This document shows positions 1 to 11,468 of a stretch of 64,000 nt of DNA, piece after piece. This DNA comes from Laburnicola sp. R22_1 (taxonomy: Eukaryota; Ascomycota; Dothideomycetes; Pleosporales; Didymosphaeriaceae), in assembly GCA_014281115.1 (NCBI GenBank), contig JACONQ010000014.1, positions 806,001-870,000 on the forward strand. Reading direction: 5' to 3'. A program made the position numbers and the translations under genes. The notes under the pieces are model-generated. The model did not search any database. It had not been told where the DNA came from and saw only the letters and a list, made by a program, of their open reading frames with translations. How positions within the stretch are numbered: position 1 is the first letter of the stretch; every line of letters starts with the position of its first letter.

Positions 1-700
1 ATCGAGAGACGCAGCTAGCCGTGGTAGCCAGAAGAATATAAACCATAATTTGACGTTGCGCAAAGGTAACATCGTAGTGGGGAGGAGTAATGCATGAAAG
101 AGTAGAGATAGCAATCAATTGCTAGCTTCTTTCTCGGGTGGATCGACCAGAGAAGAAAGGAGTTGACGTCGAGCAACAAGGGTACTATCCACAGGTATGT
201 ATGATACGGACACGCGATAGTCAACGCATTATAGCGCTTAAACTTTCCGCTCGAAAAGTGCGAGGAGAAGACCATAATAAACTTACTTGCTGGATGCATT
301 TAACACCGCACGCACACCCAGCGTGCGCATGCTCCATGGGATGGATCATCAGTCCATAATTAAGGCACATGACCACGACTTTTTTACTATATTTACTTTC
401 TATCAGAGATAGAGTTACGATGAAAATAAGTGATTCGTTGGCAGCCTTTCAGCTCGCTCTTGGCCTTCATTGGCATTCCACTCAACCTTGACCGCCAGCT
501 CAAACTGAAGGCATTCGCAAATCTACACCACTCTAAGAACAGTAGTCTAACTTTCAGAAGACTAGTGTCGTGGTCGCATGATTATGTAGCCTGCTTGCAA
601 AGAGAAGAGGTACGTTATATGCGTTGTTCAGGTGCTGCATGTGTACCTTTTCGTTGTTTACATATGCCTATTAAGCCTTCCTTCTGTTGAGCTTTCAACC
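1..700. other. upstream intergenic sequence
   Basis: No convincing gene. Short open frames on both strands lack recognisable protein character. The final part should contain the promoter and leader of the SUR7-like gene starting at 701. Confidence 0.4.
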
Positions 701-1675
701 ATGAGTAAATTGCGATTTATGGGTGGCATGAGTCGATTTGCACTCATTGCAACGGCCGTAGGATTTACCATCTTGTCATTATGCTGCCCAGTCACCGTAT
801 TAGTATCCAGCCTCAAACCCTCCAAAGGGAATCTCAACCATCTCAGTTTCGCAGTGGTAAGCACAAAAGACAAACCCACTATCATAACCCCCATACCAAC
901 CAGACTCCAGATCGACAGTTCCCAAGTCGCGACAACCGTCCAAGGAACCACCTACCACGGCCTCCCCGACACAAACGACTTCTCCACCTTCAAAGACTTC
1001 TACGCCTTCTATCTCTGGAACTATTGCAGCGGCAAACTCCACGACGGCAATTACCTCGTCGATTTCTGCTCCCAACCTCGCCAATCGCTTTACGATCTCT
1101 TCAGGTACTGGAAGCTCTGGGGCGCGAGCATCCACAAGCAAGGAACGCGATTTTACAGGCTAGAAAAGGGGCCGAAGCTACTCTACGTGTCGTATGTTGT
1201 CACTGCGAGCATAACAGCGCTTGCATTCGCTGCAGGTATTCCGGCGCTTTTCACTCATAGGGTCAGTAGAGTTACTCTGATTCTCTCCGCGGTAAGACAG
1301 CACTACTCTTTATCATCCAATGCCAGCAACACCCATCTAAACAGTACTCAGCTATCATCCGCGTGCATCCTCACGACATCCATCCTCGCGCAAGTTACGT
1401 ACGGGCAACTCATCGACCGCGCAGACGATGAGGATATCCCGCTTCAAGGCCGAAAAGTGGGGCAGTTGCCGTATGTCGCGAATTGGGTGGGGATGGTCTG
1501 TTCGTTGGTTGCTTTGGCTATGTGGCTTCATCTCTTTAGTACGGCCACGTTGAGACGGGTAGCTACTATAGATACGAGTAGTTATGTGCCTGTGAAGGCG
1601 ACGGGGGTAGACAGTCCGGTTGAGAGCCAGTCTCCGGGGACGCCGGTGCGGAAGCGGACGATGTCGAAGTGGTAG
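701..1675 (+). CDS. SUR7/PalI (Rim9) family plasma-membrane protein
   Basis: The product is predicted to be about 286 residues. The start at 701 (context CAACCATGA) is preferred to upstream in-frame GTG because a membrane segment begins soon after it. Two in-frame introns fit: 857-910 (GTAAGC..CCAG) and 1292-1351 (GTAAGA..CTCAG, with a CTAAAC branch-like site). Removing the second joins two halves of a clean hydrophobic helix. Four membrane segments are visible: N-terminal, one after the extracellular loop, one across the second splice site, and one near the C-terminus. The first loop has the paired cysteines typical of the family (YCSG..FCSQ). The tail is polar, rich in Ser/Thr/Pro and basic. 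SUR7/PalI proteins act at the plasma membrane in eisosome organisation or in ambient-pH signalling. Which of the two applies here cannot be decided from sequence. Confidence 0.8.
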   Translation: MSKLRFMGGMSRFALIATAVGFTILSLCCPVTVLVSSLKPSKGNLNHLSFAVVSTKDKPTIITPIPTRLQIDSSQVATTVQGTTYHGLPDTNDFSTFKDFYAFYLWNYCSGKLHDGNYLVDFCSQPRQSLYDLFRYWKLWGASIHKQGTRFYRLEKGPKLLYVSYVVTASITALAFAAGIPALFTHRVSRVTLILSAVRQHYSLSSNASNTHLNSTQLSSACILTTSILAQVTYGQLIDRADDEDIPLQGRKVGQLPYVANWVGMVCSLVALAMWLHLFSTATLRRVATIDTSSYVPVKATGVDSPVESQSPGTPVRKRTMSKW

Positions 1676-3473
1676 GAGTCTGGGGTGGAGCGGAGGGGCG
1701 ATGGTATTTTCAGTACAAGAATTATAACTGGATTACTGGTTGGAGTTATCTCTAGAATATCCCCTAAGTACCTGATATGGAAAGGAATCCGTAATGGTCT
1801 TGAATCTTTTTAACGAGCAAACGCCTATGAGCTTGCGTGTATAAGAGATTGATATGCAATGAGGGGCATGTAGCTACTCTCATGCGTCAATCAGTCGAAG
1901 AAGAATTTTTACTGCGTCCCGGCCGAAAAGATTGGCCTCGTAAGCCGCAGTAACACTAGTTAAGTTTACCCCAAGTATCCGCAGCGGAATTATTCTTTTC
2001 CTTGTGTACGGAGTCCAAGACTGATCCATAAATCTCGCGAGCGCACATGTGTCGTGCGACGATAGTCCGAGTTGTGGACAGCAGCCTTGGCCGGAGTTCA
2101 GAACGCACGCATGTACGTCGCACAATGTCCGCACTCCGCTTTATCATTTCGACCTCCTCCATTTTCTCTTCTTCTTCTTCTTCTTCTTTCTCTTCACTCG
2201 CGACCGAGGACTCGATTTTTGATTCACGTGAACGGTATAAGGCTGACGAGGGTAGTTACGAAAAGGACACCTAGCGCGGGCGAAGAAAAAACACTGCAAA
2301 GATTTTGTTCAAGAGACAGACGAGCCCACATGACTGGACCTGGGTACCTAGGTATCGAAGCCGATGGAGCATTTCAGGTTTTCATGGCCGGATCAATGCG
2401 CGGGAGGGTGATCGTTATCGTGCTCAGAGCGGTATCCGCCCGCGGCCGGGTTGTGCACCTTGTCGCTAACACCGTCACCATACATGATAGACACGGCGGC
2501 CGCCACCTTACCGGCAGTGATGCGACCTACGCCATGCTGCACGAAAAAGAAGGGCCGCCACCCAGGGTCGCGAATCGAGCGGCTGGCCTTCCCTGGCGAA
2601 GTCGGCGGTTAGCGGCGGCCGTCTGCGATTGAACACGCTGGGCGGCTGCTGACATGGAGAGTGAAGGATACCCACAAGACCCGCTGAATTAGCCCAACAA
2701 TAGTGCTAGCGGTGTTTGATGCTCAAACGGACGGCAAAGGCCCACTAACAGGTTAGTAAGGGATGGTCGGAAGCAGTTGCGAGGATTGTTTTCACAAATG
2801 GCTCTATTTGCTGGTGTTGGAAGGTCTCGCGCGTCCATTCTGCATGGTTGAGTGTGGAAATACGAGGCACTGAGGGGGCGTGGCAGACACAGCACCTGGA
2901 TTCGGCTGCAGTGATAGGCATGGTGCGCTTCGCTCGGCCGGCAAGTTCTGCGCCGTCTAGCTGGGGTGCCGTTGCGGCAGCGGGCGCAGCATGATCTTGG
3001 CTCCTTGGGCAGGCGACTTGCCCGAAGCTTGCCTGAAGCTTACCTTGTTACGTGCGCCCATTTCACGGCGAGTGTACGCTATTACTTGACAAGCGTCGGT
3101 GGCGGCTCTTGCAGGTCCCTTGGGTAGGACTTGATTTGTTCGTACTCGATGGTAGATTGCTCGGAAACGGCACACGGAGCCCGCAGCGACCTTCTGGAGC
3201 AACACCAACCCCACCGTAATCATTCACCCACACCCCAGGCGTGTGGCCAAAGCTCCGGTGAAATCTCTGTCCTCTTACCTATGGATACGCCGAGGGTTGC
3301 ACGTCTAAAAAGCGTTAGCGGCCCTGGCCTGTCCCTCAGGAATCGCTAGACCACCTATGGGAAACTACCTACGCGAGGCTCACGGCGTCCATGTGCTCGG
3401 GTGCACTCTCGAGAGGAACGCCCTGCAAACCGACCGGGACGCGCGACATCTGGTGGAGCCCTTGCACTGTACA
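1676..3473. other. intergenic region with a short TTC-rich tract
   Basis: Normal base composition. A pyrimidine microsatellite (TTC repeats) lies near 2165-2196. The open frames of up to 186 codons show no domain, no codon pattern and no plausible intron structure, so none is called. The right end is the promoter region of the permease gene. Confidence 0.4.
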
Positions 3474-3480
3474 TATAAAG
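3474..3480 (+). promoter_or_regulatory. candidate TATA box of the permease gene
   Basis: TATAAAG lies about 300 bases before the permease ATG. The stretch between them is CT-rich and has no upstream ATG in good context until the gene start, which fits a long pyrimidine-rich fungal leader. Inferred from motif and position only. Confidence 0.35.
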
Positions 3481-3775
3481 GCCCTGCTCGTTTCCCCGTT
3501 TTCGCCTGACAGTCAAGGGTTCCCCCACCGGCCAACCGTCCCCGTTGACCGTTCATTCACGTCCACGGCTAGACAGCCGGACTCGTTCTCTATACCTGCC
3601 ACTTGCTCACACGACCTTGCAGTCAACCCCCCAACGCGAATCGTCCACTCCAGAGCGACACTTCCCCAGCGACTACCTTCTCTCCGTGCGACTACCTCCT
3701 GCTGGCTCCGCCAGTTCCCTAGCGACAACTTCCATTGCGACTGTCTGGATCCTCCGCGACAACTCCCTTGCGACA

Positions 3776-5546
3776 ATGGAATTTGACGAATCTAAAAAGT
3801 ACGACCCCTCCGTCCGTGAGTCGGGCAGCAGTGGTGAGAATGATGTTGCTCGTGGTGAGCTGCAAGACAATTCCGACGACCTACAACGCCACCTGGGCAA
3901 CCGTCAAATCCAGCTGATTGCCATTGGAGGCTCCATTGGCACGGCTTTGTTCGTCAGTATTGGCGGTGCCCTCAACAAGGCTGGCCCGCTTTCCCTCTTC
4001 CTGGCCTACACCGGCTACGCATGCATCATGGGCCTTGTAAACAACTCCATTGCCGAAATGTCAGTCTACATGCCTGTGAGCGGTGGCTTCGTCCGACTGG
4101 CAGGCCACTGGGTGGACGAGGCTCTGGGTTTCGCGGCCGGCTGGAACTTCTTCCTGTACGAAGCGCTACTCATCCCCTTCGAGATTACCGCCTTGAACAC
4201 GGTCCTCGGCTTCTGGAGAGACGATATACCTGTTTGGGCTGTGGGAATAGCAGTCATCTTTCTCTACGGGTGAGACCTATCCCCATTTTCAGATGCTCGC
4301 AGCCGTGATATTTTGGTCCGATCCAAAGTAGCAGAGCTGAATTCTGTCTAGGTTGTGCAACATTCTCGCTGTCCAGGCTTATGGCGAAGCCGAATTCTGG
4401 CTATCTGGAGGCAAAGTCATCTTGATCATTATGCTCTATTGCTTCACCTTCATCACCATGGTGGGCGGCAACCCCAAGAAGGACGCCTACGGCTTCCGCT
4501 ACTGGAACGAGCCCGGACCTATGAACGAATACCTGAGTACCGGCGCCAAAGGCCGCTTTGAAGGATTCTTGGCAGCATTGTGGGCTGCTTCCTTCTGTAT
4601 CGTTGGTCCTGAGTACATCTCCATGGTAGCCGGAGAAGCGAAACGCCCACGCACCTACATCAAAGCCGCTTTCAAGACTGTCTACTGGCGATACGGTATC
4701 TTCTTCATTCTAGGAGCCCTGTGCACCGGCATCGTTGTTCCTTACAATGACAAGGACCTTGATGAAGTCAACAACGGCGGAGAAGGCGCTGGCACTGCTG
4801 CGGCTTCCCCCTATGTCATTGCCATGAAGAACCTGGCCATTCCCGTCATGCCGCACATCACCAACGCTCTCCTTGTTACTAGCATCTTCTCGGCTGGAAA
4901 CACATACACGTACTGCGCCAGTCGAAGCCTGTACTCTCTGGCTATCTCCGGTCGCGCCCCTAGGATTCTTCGCAAGTGCACCCGCAACGGTGTCCCGATC
5001 TACTGCTTCGTGGTCGTCATGTGCTTTCCCTTCCTATCTTTCATGGCCGTATCGAGCGCCTCCAGCAAGGTCCTTACCTGGCTTATCGGACTCCTTACCG
5101 CCGGCGGTCTGATCGACTTCATCATCATGATGATCACCTACATCGCATTCTACAAGGCCTGTGCCGCCCAGGGCATCGACCGCAAGACACTGCCATACAC
5201 CGGATGGATGCAGCCATACCAGACATACGTCGCAATGCTCTTCCTCTTCTGCGTCGTCATGTGCGCCGGCTACACGGTCTTTTTGCCCGGCAACTTCACC
5301 CACGACGGCTTCTTCACGTCCTACACCATGGTGGGCGTCACTCCCACTCTCTACGTCATCTGGAAAGTCGTCCACAAGACGAGAATCATCCCCTCCAAAG
5401 AGGTCGACCTGGTCTGGGACGCACCGCTCATCGACGCTTACGAGGCCTCCTTCATCACGCCCCCGGTCGGCTTCTGGACTGAAATGGGCCAGCTCGTCGG
5501 GTACCGGCGTGGAGTCAAGAACGACGTGCGCAACTTCGAGATATAG
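3776..5546 (+). CDS. amino-acid permease, YAT family (dicarboxylic amino-acid permease DIP5-like)
   Basis: The gene has two exons (3776-4269 and 4352-5546) separated by an 82-nt GT..AG intron. The joined product is 562 residues, a usual length for fungal amino-acid permeases. The N-terminal hydrophilic tail leads into the diagnostic first-helix region (QIQLIAIGGSIGTALF), followed by the SVYMPVSGGF and AAGWNFFLYEALL segments. About twelve membrane helices can be followed. The conserved FCIVGPEYISMVAGEAKRPR loop is intact, and the C-terminal tail is cytosolic in type. The protein should import amino acids across the plasma membrane by proton symport. Acidic amino acids are the best guess from overall likeness to DIP5/AgtA. 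The splice restores the expected YG-LCN-ILAVQAYGEAEFW segment, which supports the intron. No frameshift or stop is present. Confidence 0.92.
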
Positions 5547-6585
5547 TTGAAAAGCTAATTGGGCGGGGGCTTGCACACCAACTGTACATGTATATTCTTG
5601 GTACGGAAAAGGTGCTACACAAGGTAGAGGCAAGAGATGACGATATCGATACCAGCCCTGGAAAGGCGTGCGAGGGGAGAGACGTCCTCGAACGGATGAT
5701 GGTAAAAAATCATACCCACTTTCATTCCTGAGGATTGCGTTTGGTCGTGAATCATTGTGTCCAGTTTGACTTGTACTAAGCATGGCCACCAAGCGCCCCA
5801 GCACCGCCGGCGCACCAAACATTTCCCGCGCATCAACGCCCATCCTCCCTCCCCTCCATACTCCTAAACTCGCCTCCCTTGCACACACCACCCCTACAAA
5901 ACCACGCATCGTGGCGCAGCCTGTCTGCCTCCGGAACTCGGCAAACGAAATTGCCCAACGAACGGATCCGGAGACGGGAACGCGCATGAATGGGGGACAT
6001 GATTCACGAAGCTTGCACGCGCCACTCTGCGAACCAAGCACACGCTCGGGCGCGCTCCTGCTTCGCACCAGAGCCAGGCTCAGCCAGCTGTACCTACAGT
6101 AGGTACTAGGTAGCATGCACGCCTACACGGCAATGCCTGCACAGTACTAAATCCGACACACCAGCGCAATCGCCAAAGCGCCATCACTTCTCTAGAGTCT
6201 AGAGTGATATCCCACCCGCTATCTGAAGACATCTCGATTCTGCTCGAACTGGCCGCTGTGCACCCGACCGGCGCGGAGACCCAAATCCATACGCGTATCC
6301 GCCGTGCTGACGTCGCCGCGGCTGGTTGGCCGACCGGCGTGGGGAGACCAGAGGGACCATCGCGACGCTCGCGGGGCCTTCACTTGCCGACCGCAGACAG
6401 TCAGAAGACTTATTATTAACCCAATCTGCAACCCTCCAGCATCGGATCGGGCCCGGTATCTATGTATCTAGACTACCCCATACGTGCACCCAAAATCCGG
6501 GGGACACCAAACAAAGGGCCCGACTTTGTACGCCCACCCTCCTCCAGCTAAACAAGCCTCCACAAGCGCACGCATCCAAGCCTTT
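5547..6585. other. 3' flank of the permease gene and intergenic sequence
   Basis: GC-balanced sequence without a recognisable gene. The long antisense open frame over the permease exon extends into here, but it is a codon-bias shadow. Near 6095-6113 there is a short GGTACTAGGTAG-type repeat. Confidence 0.4.
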
Positions 6586-6655
6586 CTAGAAGGGCGAGAC
6601 TGCATGGCACGCATCCATCTGCTGCGCAGCACGCATTCCTAGCTATATACAGCTA
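6586..6655. repeat. left arm of a 70-bp inverted repeat bracketing the Harbinger insertion
   Basis: The 70 bases match the reverse complement of 10239-10308 at 67 positions. Similarity continues more weakly inward for roughly another 100 bases. The arms are GC-normal on the outside and become AT-rich inward. Together they look like the ends of an older foldback element that was split by the Harbinger transposon. Confidence 0.75.
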
Positions 6656-7699
6656 CTAGTAGATCTTAGAGATGCCTTGCTAGGTGGGATTTGCACGTAA
6701 AATATTATTATTATTATCTAGCTATCTTATTTACTAGATACTTACTATACAATTATACAGTGTTACTACCGCTAATAATAATAGATAGTGTTGAAATACG
6801 TGCGCAGATTGCATTAAGGCCCTGTTTGGTTCCTCTAATAAGGGGCTCCGTTTTGGCTCTAGTTTAATTACTTAGCAAAACAGAGTTGTAAATAGGGCTA
6901 TATTTAGTTTTTTAACACTATTTTGAAGCTGTACTAGATACTATTTTATATACTAGAGCTTAGTAATAAAATATTCTTACTAGCTTTAAAAAGGCCTACT
7001 ATCTACCTTGTTAGGCTAAATAGAGCTCTAGTGTAGCTACTACTACTCTTAGGCTCCTATAGCTATACTAAAGTACTTTAATAATTATATACAGCTATAT
7101 TAAATTATTTAAGTTAACCTATAGTAAGGATTATAGTAGGGGCCCTTAGTAGCATTGTAGCTATCCTAGCCTATTAACTAGATAATAAAGCCAGGCCTAT
7201 AGACGTTAGATCCCGCTTAATAATAAATAATTAAGAGAGGGGTACGCGGTGGCTAGACAACTGCCTAGGCAACCTAACTTAGCTCTTTAAGGAGATATAA
7301 CTTTAGCTAGTAGTATAGTATATACTTATTAAGTATATAAAATCTCTATAGAGAAGAAGATTCTTACCTTTTTATATATTTGCAGCAATAGGGCCTTATA
7401 GCGTAACACTAAGTATAAAGTAGAGTATTTTATAAAGATAATAAGTTAGTAAGTAATCTAGTAATAAGGGTAAATTAGTTTAATAATTATAGCAATTTTT
7501 ATAAGATATTTAACGCCTTATTACCACTATATAAGAACGTTATTAAGTCCCTAGAGAACGTATATAAGGTGCTAGAGAAGATTAGAAATAATCTAAAAAG
7601 ATACCTATTTTTAAGGACTATATTAGAGCTTTAGATAGCACTTAGATTATAATCTATATACCTACTATAAACTAAAAGTATTATTAAAATTGCTATAAA

Positions 7700-8119
7700 G
7701 ACCTTATATAAAGTATTCTTACTATTATTAATTTTAATATAAACTTTATATATATATTACCTAGGTAAAAGGGTAGCGCGCATAATAGTAGAGTGCTAAA
7801 AAGCGCTTAGGATAAAGGCTTTGCAGCTCTTCTAGGCAAGTACTTTATTACTAACGCTAGGTATATTAATAGCGATAATATAATAGTGCTATATTATAGT
7901 GTATAGTACTATTTCTAAGAGATTTATAAGGTTAGTATAAGCTTAGAGACGCTATAAGAGTTATTTAATTACTACTATTTAAGCCTAAGAAATATTGTAA
8001 AGCGTTGTTTTAGTATTTTTAAAAGACGCTAGCGGATTTTTAATAGGCTATATAAGTTTAATATTAAGACTTAGGTTAAGCTTATATACGCCCTAGCTAT
8101 CCTCTATAATCTTATTAAT
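7700..8119 (+). pseudogene. decayed Harbinger DDE transposase
   Basis: Reading one frame through the stops shows the family landmarks in order: a KGSAHNSRVLKSA segment (normally GWEGSAHDSRVL) near 7765, GKYFITNARY (normally GKYYLADAGY) near 7836, a VLYYSV.YYF.E block (normally PYRGVRYHLKE), then LRNIVKRCFSIFKRR and the LIYALAILYNLIN tail ending near 8119. Differences from the family are mostly G-to-A or C-to-T changes (Asp to Asn, Gln or Trp to stop), which is RIP. The upstream N-terminal part is not clearly readable. Not functional. Confidence 0.8.
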
Positions 8120-9059
8120 TTAGTGTACAAAGTTAATAAGGATCTTAATAAGATAAGAGAATATAAAATAAGGGCTTAGAGTACCTATAGTATAATATTA
8201 AAACTAACTAGAATCTTAACGCTAGAGAATCTAAGATAGAGAAGTAGTAAGACTATATAGTAGAGGATATATAGGAGCAGTATATAACTACTTAGTAGGC
8301 GCGCTAAGCCCGCCAAGCTCGCTTATAACGCGCTAACTCTTTTTATTAATACCTTAAAACGCTTTTCTATGTATATAATAGTAGGAGGAATATCTACTAT
8401 TATTATAATATTTTTATTAGAATCTCCTTAGTCGCAAAAAAAAACCATATAACTACTTATAGGGTTGTATATAGTTAAGTAATTAGGTAAGTAAAAAAGA
8501 AGTAGGCAAGTTAATAGGCAAAAGTTTAGTATTAAGAAATTAATAAAGTATACTAGCGTTAGTTATTAGGCCTGGATTATAAGATTTATAGTAAATTATA
8601 GTGTATAGAAGTAAAATTTACTAAAATTATAAATTTTATAGGCAAAACTTAGTCTTAGTAGAATAAAAATACTATAAAAAGTGCTCTAGATAAGTTAAAG
8701 AATAACAAAGCTACTAAGGTAAAAAATCGCGCAGAGTGCGCTTAAATCACTATTATTAGTCTTAGTATAGAGTTAAGTTATTTTTGTTAATTTTAACGCT
8801 TAACTTTCTATTATTCTTCTACTCTAACAACTTTATATACTTCTATAACTCTTACTAGAGAAGCTTCTAGTTAGTAAAAGTAGGCAAGTTAAGTATATTA
8901 TTATAGTAGTGTTTTATCTAGGCCTTTTGCGCGCTATATAACTTAATATTAAAAAAGACTTTAGCGTTAAACTTATCCCTAAAACTCTAGAGAATAAGGT
9001 ACCTAAGACGCTTATCTAGTAACTTATAAGCCTCTAAAAACTATATAATAGTGTCTTAT

Positions 9060-9714
9060 TAATAATTCCTAGAACTAGCTACAATAAGCTCTAAAATCGC
9101 TAAAGTTAGATAGTCGATGCTTTGGCCTATATAGTCCTCTAAAGTTATCTTATTTTTTAGGCGCTTCTTCTAGGTCCTAATTAATAACCTAGTGCCTGCA
9201 CGTTTATAACACCGTCTACCTAGGGTCTTACTACCTAAGGTCTTAAAAATATCCTTCTTAATTAACTCTATTAACTCTATAAAGTTATTAATTATAGTAG
9301 TATTCTTACTAGTAGCGGAGTAGCCTTTAAACAACTTCTTATACAACTTAAGAAAATCTAGAGGCCTTTTTTAATACTTTCTAGCCTCTTTATAGATGTT
9401 AAAGTATATATTAAGTATAGGGGTGTTAGTAATAATCTTTCTATCTTTATATAAGAAGCCTAATTAATAGAGAAGCTCTAACTAGATTTTATACTTCTTT
9501 TTATAGCTATTATACTTATTCTTAACCTACTTTATAGTTACTAGCTTAGCAGCAATCTTAGCCACCTTATTATAGGTATATGTCTACGCCTAGGATTTAA
9601 ACTTATTATCTGCGCAATAGTTAGTGTTAGTCTAGTTATTAAGGACCTCTAGTAAAACCCTAAGTATCCTAGTGCTCTACATAATCTTTTTAGCCTTATT
9701 TCTATTAGGGGTAG
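9060..9714 (-). pseudogene. decayed Myb/SANT-like DNA-binding protein of the Harbinger element
   Basis: On the minus strand one frame reads, with a few TAG/TAA interruptions, the landmarks of the Myb/SANT-like domain. A region with KVAKIAAKL is followed by VKNKYNSYKKKYKI, then LELLY.LGFLYKDRK, then a segment with YKEARKY.KRPLDFLKLYKKLF. In other elements this second protein helps carry the transposase to the nucleus and binds element ends. It converges on the transposase gene within the same termini. Interruptions fit RIP (Trp or Gln codons to TAG). Not functional. Confidence 0.7.
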
Positions 9715-10238
9715 GTAATAGCGACCATATTATAGCTCGCGATAATGCTTAAGAGTCTATAGATAATAGCAATAATAGTGTTAGTAATAGCAAGAATAAG
9801 AGCATTAGTAATAATAATAGGGCCTTAACTATAAGGCGCTAGAGAGCCTTATAGCATATAAAAGTTTGCAATATAGTTTTTATAATAAAATTACTAAAAG
9901 AAATTAATAAAGGTAGCCCCTAGCTAATACAAAGATAAAGATAGATAATAGATATATGCTAAATAGTACTTTATTTAATCTATACCTATTAGCCAAGCCG
10001 CCGTTAAAAACCCTTATACGCCTTAGCCGCTTACTTGGCGATTACATATACAAAACGGAGTCGACAACGGAATCGAAACTAAATAGGGCCTAAATTAATA
10101 AGGACTATTGATTTAATAACACTACGCAATAACACTACAAAAAAGTAGCAAGCGCATTACTTAGTAAGTAATTAGAAATAAGTTATTAAATATATATTAT
10201 ATATACAAATTTGGGTGAGTAAGCCATTCTCCAAGCCC

Positions 10239-10308
10239 TAGCTGTATATAGTTAGGAATGCGTGCTGCGCAGCAGATGCATGCGTGCCATGCAGTCTCTC
10301 CCTTCTAG
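10239..10308. repeat. right arm of the 70-bp inverted repeat
   Basis: Partner of 6586-6655, with 67 of 70 bases identical in inverted orientation. Without the Harbinger element and one TAA, the two arms would enclose only about 450 bases, which suggests an older short foldback element. Confidence 0.75.
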
Positions 10309-11468
10309 AGGAGCGCATTCACATACACACCCGCCGACCGCGTCCAGATCTCGCGTCTGTTTCTCTAAAAGAGGCGTGAGATCTAGGATCTAGGTGTATG
10401 GTGAATCTGGATCTGGATCTGGATCTGGATCTGGGGACGGGGACGGGCTAGATGGATACTGTATCTTCGAGAAACCTTCTGCTGTTTCCCCGCAGTTTAT
10501 TTTAGTATGTAGAGTTGGCGCTGGGGAAGCTCTAGATATTATCCTTGCCACTATCGCGGTTCTTTGGAGCGGAGTACGCCCGTGCACCTGGTACTGTGTT
10601 GGTGTGGGCTGTCAAGGTACCTAGGACGGTGGTGTGTGCCCTTGGTGCTCCGTATCTCTGGGGTCGAGCTTAAGACGGCGTAGTGCGGAGTGCAGAGTGA
10701 GGAGGAGGGGTGATATTGCGGGATGGAGAAAGAATATGCGAGAGGAAGAGACGTGGATGGGCAATTGGTTGGGTGGTGGGCTCTCTGCGTCTGACGTACG
10801 CACTGCGCGGGTACCTGCCTGTTGATCCACGAGGAAGCCCCGATTGGGAGGTGAAACGGTCCGACTGGGTTGTAACTACAAAGACAAATGGCGGACTGCT
10901 GGTGCTGAGTTCGTGTTCGTGAACTAGTATACGAGAGGCGGCACGGAGCAGTCAGGGGGGATGCAATTGACTTTTTGGGTGGTGACCGCCGACCGCAAGG
11001 GCAGCGTCGATATAATGGTGCGAGGTTGATATTGGATTGTTGACGCAAATCCAACCCAATGAGCTGGCTTCTAGAGCAAGTCTCTCTGCTGGACCACCTT
11101 CGAATGTCTGGTACCTGAGCGAATTCAATCGTTCCAATGAACGTTGGGTGAACGCGTAAATGCAATTGCCGTGCCGAATAAGGAGATCAGGGTTTACAGC
11201 CCTACACCGTGTGTCCCATTGCGCTCGTTACGCGATCTCCACTGCGCCATCTCGTCTCTGCGTGGAGGGGCGCCATCCGATGGCGGGCGCAGCAGCATCC
11301 TCGGGGCCGGTTCGGCGCCCGCGACGGGTGAACGCAAGGCATTCGGGCTGACAGAATGGTTCCGAGTCGTAGGAAGCCTTGCTGCGGCTGTCCGGTCGAC
11401 GCCTGAGAAACGAGGTGGAACAGCGACGGTTGTATGTGAAACCACACGAATGGATATCGGAGCATCGT
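10309..11468. other. intergenic region with a hexanucleotide repeat
   Basis: Five perfect copies of ATCTGG lie at 10405-10434. The open frames on both strands here have no recognisable domain and look random, so no gene is called. The right part is the 3' side of the minus-strand membrane protein gene. Confidence 0.4.

Larger units (their letters stand above)
6818..10090. mobile_element. RIP-degraded PIF/Harbinger DNA transposon
   Basis: The 3,273-bp element begins GGCCCTGTTTGG and ends with the matching inverted terminus, and both sides carry the 3-bp duplication TAA (6815-6817 and 10091-10093). A TAA/TTA duplication and these termini are typical of PIF/Harbinger. It contains two converging decayed genes: a DDE transposase on the plus strand and a Myb/SANT-like protein on the minus strand, the two-gene set known for this superfamily. 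The whole element is extremely AT-rich with almost no CA or TG dinucleotides, as expected after heavy RIP. Confidence 0.85.

Noticed and set aside
2072..2632. Plus-strand frame of 186 codons
   Set aside because: The composition looks like translated GC-rich noncoding DNA and includes a TTC microsatellite; no domain, good start context or intron.
5034..6116. Long minus-strand open frame of 360 codons opposite the permease gene
   Set aside because: It lies mainly antisense to a well-supported exon and has no domain; the frame is kept open by the codon bias of the permease.
10551..11165. Minus-strand frame of 204 codons
   Set aside because: Rich in Ser, His and Arg without helices or motifs; overlaps other random frames; no support.
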